Assembly: GCA_003218935.1 (NCBI GenBank)
Contig: QHPA01000355.1
Coordinates: 1 to 5,315, forward strand
DNA length: 5,315 nt
DNA from: Verrucomicrobiota bacterium
GTDB taxonomy: Bacteria; Verrucomicrobiota; Verrucomicrobiia; Limisphaerales; AV2
Reading direction: 5' to 3'
Positions 1-5,315 of the stretch are shown here, piece after piece. A program made the translations under genes and the position numbers. The notes under the pieces were generated by a model, which was given only the letters and a program-made list of their open reading frames with translations, made no database searches and had not been told where the DNA came from. Position 1 is the stretch's first letter, and the number at the start of each line of letters is the position of its first letter.

Positions 1-37
1 GTCGTTGAGTTTATGAAGCTTTTGATGAGAACCAAAT

Positions 38-41
38 GGAG
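38..41 (+). promoter_or_regulatory. Ribosome binding site for the secreted low-complexity protein
   Basis: A GGAG core lies six bases before the ATG at 48 and supports that start. It is the only clear Shine-Dalgarno sequence in the window; the other complete genes here lack an obvious one. The 37 bases before it are too few to judge a promoter. Confidence 0.7.
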
Positions 42-47
42 TGAAAA

Positions 48-806
48 ATGAAAAGGCGAACATTCTCTTTCCTGGTCACGCTGGCCGTGATAACGGAGTC
101 ACTGCTCATCGGCGTGCGGTCTCAGGCGGCCAAAACCACGGGGGATTCCAACCCTGACGCGGTCGTCAATGAAACGAAACAGTCAGACGCCGCCAGGCCT
201 CCGAGCGCGCCAATTCAACCGACGCGGGCGGCCCAACCAACGAAATTCTCCTTCGGCGTGGACGAAGTGACGAAGATGTATCAAAGCGGCGTCGAGACGG
301 ACGTGATCCTGAATTACATCGAGAGTTCCAGAGTGCCTTATCACCCGAGCGCGGAAGAAATCGTTCGTCTTCATAACCTCGGCGTGCCCTCGCAAATTGT
401 CACCACGTTGATCCGCCACGGAGCGCAGGTCCAGCGAGAGGCCAATGCCGCCTATCAGCAGCAGACTCAGCAGCAAGCCGCCGCGGCGGCGAACGCGGCC
501 GCCAACTCTTATCCTTCAAGCGTGGCTCAACCATCGCCGGTCGTGACCTACACCTATCCCACCTACGTGGATAACCCCTATCCGGTTTATGCGTATCCGG
601 GCTATTCCTATTCCTACTACGCGCCGTTTAGCTTCTATTGGTCCTGGTATCCGCGCTACCACGGAATCCATGCCTACGGAGGCTATCATCCAGGCTTTTA
701 TCGCTACGGCTTTGGCGGGCACTTTGGTTTCGGCGGCCGCGGCGGCTTCGCCGGCGGGTTCCATGGCGGGTTCCACGGCGGGTTCCACGGAGGCAGGCAT
801 CGTTAG
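48..806 (+). CDS. Secreted low-complexity protein with duplicated helical motif and Tyr/Gly/His-rich tail
   Basis: A 252-residue protein of unknown function. It begins with a Sec-type signal peptide: MKRR, a hydrophobic stretch at about residues 7-22, and a possible cleavage site near SQA-A (25-28). A Pro/Ala/Thr-rich segment follows to about 65. A compact predicted helical domain at about 68-128 contains two related copies of a motif with a central Gly-Val (residues 72-94 and 103-125). Then come a Gln/Ala-rich linker (136-153), a tyrosine-rich stretch (17 Tyr between 168 and 220) and a Gly/Phe/His-rich end with three GGFH units at 236-247. The start is supported by GGAG six bases upstream. 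The gene converges on the four-cysteine gene and their stop codons overlap by four bases. The composition suggests a surface or envelope-associated protein; the His-rich tail could bind metal, but this is inference. No enzyme motif is visible. Confidence 0.85.
   Translation: MKRRTFSFLVTLAVITESLLIGVRSQAAKTTGDSNPDAVVNETKQSDAARPPSAPIQPTRAAQPTKFSFGVDEVTKMYQSGVETDVILNYIESSRVPYHPSAEEIVRLHNLGVPSQIVTTLIRHGAQVQREANAAYQQQTQQQAAAAANAAANSYPSSVAQPSPVVTYTYPTYVDNPYPVYAYPGYSYSYYAPFSFYWSWYPRYHGIHAYGGYHPGFYRYGFGGHFGFGGRGGFAGGFHGGFHGGFHGGRHR
753..788 (+). repeat. Three tandem 12-bp units encoding GGFH
   Basis: Three consecutive copies of GGCGGGTTCCAY lie in frame within the secreted protein gene, differing only at the last base (T, C, C). 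A degenerate fourth unit (GGAGGCAGGCAT) follows. The near-identity at DNA level suggests recent slippage or unequal crossing-over, so copy number may vary between strains. Confidence 0.85.
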
Positions 807-1087
807 CGGGTGCTCGCGGGCGACAACGGATCGGTGACGTAAGCCTTCTGGCAGGCGCGGCAGAGGTCGAAGTTAAATTTCACATACACGTCGCGCATCA
901 ACTCCTCTTCCGTCAGTTTCTCGCATTGCTCCAGGAGCGCATCCATTTCACTGCGCGTATTGCGCAGGAGGTCTTCCAGAGTGATCTCTAACGGATCGGC
1001 GGCGGCGAACACTTCGATTTTGGCGATATAACGAAGTTGCCCCTCCTCAATCGGCCGCCCGCACCGGTCGCAAATGTGGGTAATCAT
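803..1087 (-). CDS. Small four-cysteine (CxxC...CxxC) putative zinc-binding protein
   Basis: A 94-residue acidic protein. The first pair, CDRC (C6, C9), is followed by GRPI as in many zinc ribbons; the second, CRAC (C76, C79), lies near the C-terminus. Between them are a short strand-like segment (about 18-28, RYIAKIEVFAA) and a charged helical stretch (about 35-65). Two distant CxxC pairs would form one tetrahedral zinc site joining the ends. A lone Cys sits at 55. The reading frame extends upstream to 1207, but the ATG at 1087 is preferred because recognisable protein begins there; the extension is low-grade and runs into the repeat element. No clear ribosome binding site is visible. I recall similar proteins in planctomycetes and verrucomicrobia (unverified); function unknown. 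No DNA-binding helix or enzyme motif is seen. Its stop overlaps that of the convergent secreted-protein gene. Confidence 0.8.
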   Translation of the reverse strand: MITHICDRCGRPIEEGQLRYIAKIEVFAAADPLEITLEDLLRNTRSEMDALLEQCEKLTEEELMRDVYVKFNFDLCRACQKAYVTDPLSPASTR

Positions 1088-1427
1088 GCCGGCAATCTTA
1101 GCTGCGGTAACAAAAAGCCGCACTCGCGAATTGTTGGAACTGGTTTCACCAGGTGGGCGAGCGTCCCCGGCGTGACGAAGCCGCAACCCCGTCAAAATGA
1201 GGGGCACGGGCGTCTCGCCCGTGTGTTGCAGTGAGAGTTCAGGCTGCTACCAATCAATAACACACGTGCGAGACGCCCGTGCCACTACGCAGCGGGTTTG
1301 AACGTTCTCGACTGTGGAAGACAAATCCAGCACCAGTGGTCGGGGCCGCCGTCTTGCGGGAAATCCGCTCTGGTTGTCCGCTGTGAACATCCTTGCATCG
1401 GCGCGCGATGCCCTGTTCTATTTCCGC
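1088..1427. other. Divergent intergenic region
   Basis: About 340 bp separates the divergent four-cysteine and lactonase genes. It holds the paired inverted palindromes at 1203-1283 and otherwise no gene I can support. The lactonase frame is open back to a GTG at 1314, but that segment (38 residues, Ser/Arg-rich) does not resemble the family and would bury the signal peptide. Promoters for both genes should lie here; no convincing -35/-10 pair stands out on either strand. Confidence 0.6.
1203..1283. repeat. REPIN-like pair of inverted palindromic repeats
   Basis: Two 25-bp arms (1203-1227 and 1259-1283) are inverted copies differing at one position (24 of 25 match), separated by 31 bp. The left arm itself contains a perfect hairpin: CACGGGCG, loop TCT, CGCCCGTG (1205-1223). 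The right arm has the same internal hairpin with one mismatch. The element can therefore fold as one long stem-loop or as two short hairpins, which is the layout of REP doublets (REPINs) mobilised by RAYT transposases. No transposase is in the window. It has no T-run, so it is a poor intrinsic terminator. Its position between divergent genes also argues against a terminator role. Confidence 0.8.
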
Positions 1428-2621
1428 ATGAAAATCCTCCGGCAACTCAGACCGGCGTTTACCTGCGCCCTCGGATTGTCTCTCGGCTGCGTTTCACAAC
1501 AACGTGGCGCATCGGCGGAGTCGTCGCTCAACTCGAAAGAGTTTCTCGTTTACTTCGGTACGTACACCGGCCCAAAGAGTAAGGGGATTTATGTCTCCCG
1601 CTTCACTTCAGCGAGCGGCAAACTGCGCGCGCCGGAACTGGCCGCCGAAACGACCAGTCCAAGTTTCCTCGCCCTTCATCCCAACCGGCGATTTCTTTAC
1701 GCGGCGAATGAGATTGGCGATTTTGGCGGCAAAAAGAGCGGAGCAGTGAGCGCTTTTGTCATCGACTCTCACACGGGCAAACTCGTTCCCTTGAATCAGC
1801 AACCTTCCGGCGGCGACGGCCCGTGCCATCTCGTTGTGGATAGCACCGGCAAGACTGTTCTCGTCGCCAATTACGGCGGTGGCAGTGTCGAAGCGCTGCC
1901 GATCAAGCCGGACGGCAGTCTGGACTCGCCAACGATCTTCATCCAGCATCACGGAACGAGCGCCGACCCTCAGCGCCAGGAAGGGCCGCACGCACATTTC
2001 ATCACGACCGACGCCGCCAACCGGTTCGCGCTCACATGCGACCTCGGACTGGATAAAGTGCTTGTTTACAAATTCGATCCGGCGACCGGTTCGCTTGTTG
2101 CCAACGACCTGCCTTCAGCTTCCGTTGCGCCTGGCTCCGGACCGCGCCATCTTGCGTTTCATCCGCGCGGGAGATTCGCTTATGTCATCAACGAGATGAA
2201 ATGCACCATGACCACGTTTTCCTACGAGCCGGAGCGCGGCGAAATGAAATTGCTGCAGACCCTCTCGACCTTGCCTGATGGCGAAACAGTGAAACCGAAT
2301 TACAGCACCGCGGAAGTGGAGGCTCATCCGAACGGGAGATTTCTCTACGGCTCAAACCGCGGGCACAACAGCATCGTGGTTTTCGCCATCGACGAGAAGA
2401 CCGGCAAGCTCGCCCACGTCGAAAACGTTTCGACTCAAGGCAAGACGCCGCGCAGTTTCGGCATCGACCCGACCGGCAATTATCTTCTGGCAGCGAACCA
2501 GGATTCCGACAACGTCGTTGTCCTTCGGATTGATCAAAAGACCGGACGCTTGACTGCCACGGGAACCAGCGTTGAAGTCGGGGCGCCGGTTTGTGTGAAG
2601 TTTGTGTCTATGGGCAATTGA
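1428..2621 (+). CDS. Exported lactonase, 6-phosphogluconolactonase (YbhE/Pgl) type beta-propeller
   Basis: A 397-residue member of the Lactonase family (PF10282 type), which folds as a seven-bladed beta-propeller; characterised members hydrolyse 6-phosphogluconolactone, and others act on related lactones. Family signatures run along the protein: the first strand EFLVYFGTYTG (38-48), SPSFLALHPNRRFLYAANE (77-95), GPCHLVVDSTG (131-141), ANYGGGSV (147-154), EGPHAH (185-190), GPRHLAFHPRGRFAYVINE (238-256), AEVEAHPNGRFLYGSNRGH (295-313) and TPRSFGIDPTGNYLLAANQ (340-358). The ATG at 1428 gives an N-terminal signal sequence: MKILRQLR, a hydrophobic core at 9-20, and an ASA-ES signal-peptidase I site near residue 30. 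LSLGC (17-21) is a weak alternative lipobox. A GTG at 1314 would add 38 unrelated residues. Export makes a role in the cytosolic pentose phosphate pathway doubtful, so the substrate is left open and no symbol is given. No Shine-Dalgarno is evident. Confidence 0.9.
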   Translation: MKILRQLRPAFTCALGLSLGCVSQQRGASAESSLNSKEFLVYFGTYTGPKSKGIYVSRFTSASGKLRAPELAAETTSPSFLALHPNRRFLYAANEIGDFGGKKSGAVSAFVIDSHTGKLVPLNQQPSGGDGPCHLVVDSTGKTVLVANYGGGSVEALPIKPDGSLDSPTIFIQHHGTSADPQRQEGPHAHFITTDAANRFALTCDLGLDKVLVYKFDPATGSLVANDLPSASVAPGSGPRHLAFHPRGRFAYVINEMKCTMTTFSYEPERGEMKLLQTLSTLPDGETVKPNYSTAEVEAHPNGRFLYGSNRGHNSIVVFAIDEKTGKLAHVENVSTQGKTPRSFGIDPTGNYLLAANQDSDNVVVLRIDQKTGRLTATGTSVEVGAPVCVKFVSMGN

Positions 2622-2752
2622 TTCGGCAGGGCGAGCGAATTGAAATTCAGCGCATGAAGCCCGAGGGCGCAGGGACATTGGAAACCATCTCTATGAAGCG
2701 CGCCGGCGGCAATTGGAAGTTCGGCGAAGTGACTCGCACACAGACGAAATAG
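2618..2752 (+). pseudogene. Short orphan frame resembling the C-terminal tail of a lost protein
   Basis: After the lactonase a second frame stays open from 2576 to a TAG at 2750-2752. From a TTG at 2618 that overlaps the lactonase stop it would encode 44 residues; from the ATG at 2654, 32. The peptide includes QGERIEIQRM, GTLETISMKRAGGNWKFGEV and TRTQTK. Alternating strands ending in a 'GNWKFGEV' segment look like the closing strands of an NTF2-like or similar secreted domain, where a 'dG.Wk...v' ending is common. No start has a ribosome binding site. It may be a remnant of a gene whose 5' part was lost, a genuine small peptide, or chance. The TAG is 14 bases before the next gene's ATG. Confidence 0.3.
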
Positions 2753-2766
2753 CCACGCTCCTTGCC

Positions 2767-3312
2767 ATGAGAAACAAAGAGTGGGAAGTCGTGACGACGA
2801 ACAAGCTGATCGGCTTTGCCATAGGTGCAGCCCTCTTTTTTCTCCTGCTGGTCACGTCCGAGAGCGGGTTCGTGTTTCTCATCGACCATGCCAACCTGTT
2901 ATTTCATGAGGCTGGTCACCCCATCGTTGGCTTGTTCAGCACCCGGCTGGAAACTTATGGCGGCACGATTGGCCAATTGGCTTTTCCGGCCGTTCTGGCC
3001 GTTTCTTTCTGGCGAAAAGAGCAACCGCTTTCGGTGGCCGGTTCAATCATCTGGTTTTTCGAAAACTGGTTGAACATCGCGCGTTACATGGCTGATGCTC
3101 GCGCGCAGGAACTGCCGCTGGTCGGCGGCGGTGATCACGATTGGAACACTATTTTCAGTCGCTGGCATGTCTTGGCTTACGACACGCGCATCGCCGCGGC
3201 GGTGAAAACGATGAGTTGGATCGGGATAGCAGCGACCTGCGCCTGGGTGGCGTGGCGCTGGCATCGGGACCGCAGTCGATCCCCGTCCGATGAGGAATTA
3301 AGGGCAGCGTGA
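2767..3312 (+). CDS. M50-like membrane protein with HEAGH motif
   Basis: A 181-residue integral membrane protein. A first hydrophobic segment (about 14-30) precedes HEAGH (47-51), which fits the zinc-metalloprotease HExxH pattern, in the context NLLFHEAGHPIVGLF. YGGTIGQLAFPAVLAVSFW (64-82) and SVAGSIIWFFENWLNI (89-104) form two further hydrophobic stretches, and a last one lies at about 146-164 before a basic then acidic tail. Between them, YMADARAQELPLVGGGDHDW (107-126) carries acidic residues that could complete a metal site. The layout resembles M50B-like membrane peptidases but is short and lacks a clear NPDG or other canonical second-ligand motif, so catalysis is unproven. I recall a conserved hypothetical family of this form. 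The frame opens earlier (TTG at 2713), but the ATG at 2767 is preferred because the added 18 residues overlap the upstream short frame and are not family-like. Confidence 0.85.
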   Translation: MRNKEWEVVTTNKLIGFAIGAALFFLLLVTSESGFVFLIDHANLLFHEAGHPIVGLFSTRLETYGGTIGQLAFPAVLAVSFWRKEQPLSVAGSIIWFFENWLNIARYMADARAQELPLVGGGDHDWNTIFSRWHVLAYDTRIAAAVKTMSWIGIAATCAWVAWRWHRDRSRSPSDEELRAA

Positions 3313-3341
3313 CTTCCCGGCGTTGCAGTGTCCTGATTGGA

Positions 3342-3394
3342 TGTAGTGTGCGCTGTCCTCAGCGCACGACCACTTGAGGACATGCGACACTACA
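3342..3394. repeat. Nested palindromic element between convergent genes
   Basis: The outer arms (3342-3361 and 3375-3394) are inverted 20-mers matching at 16 positions, with TGTAGTGT/ACACTACA at the ends and TGTCCTCA/TGAGGACA on the inside; the four mismatches are contiguous. Overlapping this is a perfect hairpin with stem GTGCGCTG/CAGCGCAC and loop TCCT (3348-3367). The two folds are mutually exclusive. It fills most of the 125-bp gap between the convergent HEAGH and haem-protein genes. There is no T-run, so classic intrinsic termination is unlikely, though a stem here could block read-through or protect mRNA ends. The arrangement parallels the element at 1203-1283 with an unrelated sequence. 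Confidence 0.7.
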
Positions 3395-3437
3395 GGTTCG
3401 AAGGATACCGGCGCGGGCTTCTGGTCCCGGGCTTGCC

Positions 3438-5315
3438 TCATTGCGCTCCCCACTTTGTGCCTTTCAGGAAAGCGACCAGGTCCGCCAATTCCTGACGGGA
3501 TATTTGTTCGTCCAGTCCTTGCGGCATGATGGAAACGGTTCCGGGTCGCATTTCCGTGACGTCCGAGCGCGCGATTCGCATCTCGGTGTTGGGGCCGGTC
3601 GCCAGCACGATTTCATCAGGCGCATCCTTCTTGATCACGCCGCTGTATTCGTCGCCGGATTTGGTCGCCACGACCATCGGTTCGTAGCTGCGCACAAAAC
3701 TGGCGCTCGGATAAACGACCGACTCCAGCAGGTCGCGTTCGGTTCGCGCCTGGCCGATGCTCGTGAGGTCGGGGCCAACCAGGCCGCCCACGTAGCCGAT
3801 CTTATGGCAGGATGCGCAGGCGGTCTTGGGGCTGTTGAAGATCGCCTGGCCGCGGCGAATGTCACCTTTCGGTAACGAGGCGAGCAGCTCTTCCAGGTGC
3901 GCTTTCTGCTTTTCCAGGTCCACGTTCAGTTTCGCCAACAGCGCCTGGCCTTGTTCCTGGACCGTGGCGGGGAACTTTTCGAGCAGTGGTTTCAATAAAT
4001 CCACACGCAGGCCGGCGAGCCCCTTCGACTCATTGAGCGCCGCGACGAGTCTGAGGCCGACAGCTTCGCTGGTCGCGTGGGCAAAAGCGCCCAGCAGCGT
4101 GGAAAGCTCCAACGGCCCGGCGATCTTGAGCGTGTCGGTTAGCTCTATGAGTTGCTCCTCGTTCAATTTTGCTCGATAAATGATTTCTGCGGCTGCCGCG
4201 CGGAGCATCGGCGGCTTTTTTGCGTCCAGATTGGCGCGGAGGAAATCGAATATGTCCGGTTCAACGGACGACAACCCGGCAGGTAACGCAGTAAGCGCGT
4301 CTAGGCGGACATCCGGTGGCCAGCCTGCATTGTGAGCAACTCGAGATAGCGTCCCAATCAATTCCATGGCGTTGGTCTTTGAGAGAGTTAGAGCACGCGC
4401 CGTCAACACTGCTTCCTTTACCAGGACTGCGTTGTCAGTGTCCACGACTGGCCAGAGAGCAGTTATCCAAGTGGATGGCGTTTTCTTCAATCCTGCGCGC
4501 GCCATCGCGTGCAAGACGATGAGCCATCCTTCATCCGCAAAGCCGGGGTCGCGGAGGACCGACCCCAGTAATTCTTGAATTTCCCGGTCTTGTGCCAGCT
4601 GAGCCAATTGCTTTTCCAACTCGGCGCGATCAGAGTTCTTGAAATTTTTGGCAGCGAGTCGTTCGCGGAAAAACCCGGCGAGTTCTCCGCCCCAATCGGG
4701 ATGATGGCCGACGACCCAGTTCGCTGCCGAACGCAGATGTTCGTCGGAAGCGTTAAGAGATGGGATGACGTCGGATGGCTTCAAGTCACTACCATCCATC
4801 TGGTCGAGGGCGATGAGAGCGGCGCGCTTTGTCCGCGCGTTCTCTTCTTTCAGACCGGCCCGCGTGAGGGCCGGGTCGGCAATTTCGATAAGCGCGAAGG
4901 TCAAACTGTGCTCGATAATTGCATCCTCGGTCAATCCTGTTGCGTGCAGCAGAACCGGCACAGCCGGCCTGTAACCAAGACGTCCCAATCCTTCCGCCGC
5001 GATCCGGGCCATGCGGGCGGATTCGTTGGAAGTGGCCGCAGCGGCGATCTTTTCCTGGAGCAGTTCGCGCATCACCGAGGCTGCTTTCGAGTCGCGCTGC
5101 ATCGCCGCCTGTTTCAATGCGACCCAGGCTTTAGTCAGATCCAGCGATGGTTTGATAACGCGCGCATACGCACTCCGTTTCGCAGAGTCCGGCAATTTTT
5201 GGGCGCCGTGTTTGCGCACACGATAAATCGCTCCCAGCAGGTCCGGCTTCGCGAGCTGCGAGCTGGGGCAACAGAGCTTATACCAGCCGCCCGTATCCAC
5301 CACCAGTAGGCTGCC
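3438..5315 (-). CDS. Haem-binding HEAT-repeat protein, Pirellula/Verrucomicrobium type (5' end outside window)
   Basis: 625 residues are visible; the frame runs open through the right edge, so the N-terminus is missing. Numbering here starts at the edge. The first residues (GSLLVVDTGGWYKL, then CPSSQLAKPDLLGAIYR at 16-32) look like the end of the beta-propeller 'membrane-bound dehydrogenase' domain that often precedes this architecture (TIGR02604 type). Residues about 60-470 are helical HEAT-like repeats. The C-terminal domain is a cytochrome-c-like module of the TIGR02603 type: GDIRRGQAIF (484-493), CASCH (500-504) for covalent haem with His504 as proximal ligand, GLVGPDLTSIG (511-521), and a likely distal ligand Met597 in IMPQGL, ending with ELADLVAFLKGTK. 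Such proteins are exported and expanded in planctomycetes and verrucomicrobia; an electron-transfer role in oxidation of sugars or other substrates is inferred, with the substrate unknown. The GTG at 5303 is internal and not a start. It converges with the HEAGH gene. Confidence 0.93.
   Translation of the reverse strand, partial: GSLLVVDTGGWYKLCCPSSQLAKPDLLGAIYRVRKHGAQKLPDSAKRSAYARVIKPSLDLTKAWVALKQAAMQRDSKAASVMRELLQEKIAAAATSNESARMARIAAEGLGRLGYRPAVPVLLHATGLTEDAIIEHSLTFALIEIADPALTRAGLKEENARTKRAALIALDQMDGSDLKPSDVIPSLNASDEHLRSAANWVVGHHPDWGGELAGFFRERLAAKNFKNSDRAELEKQLAQLAQDREIQELLGSVLRDPGFADEGWLIVLHAMARAGLKKTPSTWITALWPVVDTDNAVLVKEAVLTARALTLSKTNAMELIGTLSRVAHNAGWPPDVRLDALTALPAGLSSVEPDIFDFLRANLDAKKPPMLRAAAAEIIYRAKLNEEQLIELTDTLKIAGPLELSTLLGAFAHATSEAVGLRLVAALNESKGLAGLRVDLLKPLLEKFPATVQEQGQALLAKLNVDLEKQKAHLEELLASLPKGDIRRGQAIFNSPKTACASCHKIGYVGGLVGPDLTSIGQARTERDLLESVVYPSASFVRSYEPMVVATKSGDEYSGVIKKDAPDEIVLATGPNTEMRIARSDVTEMRPGTVSIMPQGLDEQISRQELADLVAFLKGTKWGAQ

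Noticed and set aside
638..991. A 117-codon plus-strand frame spanning the end of the secreted-protein gene and the four-cysteine gene
   Set aside because: The Arg-rich part is a frame shadow of the Gly-rich tail, and the rest is antisense to the four-cysteine gene.
1140..1152. Small palindrome CTGGT-TTC-ACCAG upstream of the four-cysteine gene
   Set aside because: A five-base stem is common by chance, and neither a repeat copy nor a promoter context supports an operator.
1203..1283. Palindromes as CRISPR repeats or insertion-sequence ends
   Set aside because: There are only two copies, in inverted rather than direct orientation, with a 31-bp spacer and no transposase or cas gene nearby.
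1298..1326. Possible promoter: TTGAAC, 17 bp spacer, ACAAAT upstream of the lactonase
   Set aside because: The -10 candidate matches only three of six consensus bases, and the host's sigma factor preference is unknown.
1834..2199. Out-of-frame open frame inside the lactonase gene
   Set aside because: The product is Arg/Ser-rich, typical of a shifted frame, and the lactonase frame carries the conserved motifs here.
3348..3367. Hairpin as an intrinsic terminator
   Set aside because: The stem is strong, but no T-run follows on either strand.
3441..3875. A 144-codon plus-strand open frame opposite the haem domain
   Set aside because: It is antisense to the conserved CASCH and MPQGL regions, and its product shows no domain features.
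4575..5309. A 244-codon open frame on the plus strand opposite the haem-protein gene
   Set aside because: It lies wholly antisense to a gene with clear family motifs; its product is Arg/Phe-rich with no recognisable domain. Long antisense frames are expected in GC-rich coding DNA.

Overview
The window looks like chromosomal DNA from a Verrucomicrobia-type bacterium (PVC superphylum). The strongest clue is the large minus-strand gene at the right edge. Its HEAT-like middle and C-terminal CxxCH domain match the 'Pirellula/Verrucomicrobium type' putative haem-binding architecture (the TIGR02603 type of protein). The moderately high GC, the small four-cysteine protein, the HEAGH membrane protein and the palindromic intergenic repeats fit the same origin. 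The assignment rests on recognised family features, not on a search.

Layout from left to right. (1) 48-806, plus: an exported low-complexity protein with a signal peptide, a duplicated helical motif, a Gln/Ala linker and a Tyr-rich, then Gly/His/Phe-rich tail. (2) 803-1087, minus: a 94-residue protein with two CxxC pairs; its stop codon overlaps the stop of the first gene, tail to tail. (3) 1088-1427: a divergent intergenic region of about 340 bp holding a REPIN-like pair of inverted palindromes (1203-1283). (4) 1428-2621, plus: an exported seven-bladed-propeller lactonase of the YbhE/Pgl type. (5) 2618-2752, plus: a short reading frame that looks like the surviving tail of a lost protein. 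(6) 2767-3312, plus: an M50-like membrane protein with HEAGH. (7) 3313-3437: a convergent intergenic gap with a second nested palindrome (3342-3394). (8) 3438-5315, minus: the haem-binding HEAT-repeat protein, cut off at its N-terminus by the window edge.

No operon is obvious: the genes alternate in orientation except for the lactonase, the small frame and the M50-like gene, which run in the same direction. Several products are predicted to be exported or membrane-bound (low-complexity protein, lactonase, M50-like protein and, by family, the c-type haem protein), so the region leans towards cell-envelope functions. A link between the lactonase and the haem-linked protein in periplasmic sugar oxidation is possible but is only inference. 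I see no RNA gene, CRISPR array, intact insertion sequence, phage gene or defence system. The least explained items are the two palindromic elements, the duplicated-motif secreted protein, the conserved four-cysteine protein, the HEAGH protein and the orphan tail frame.
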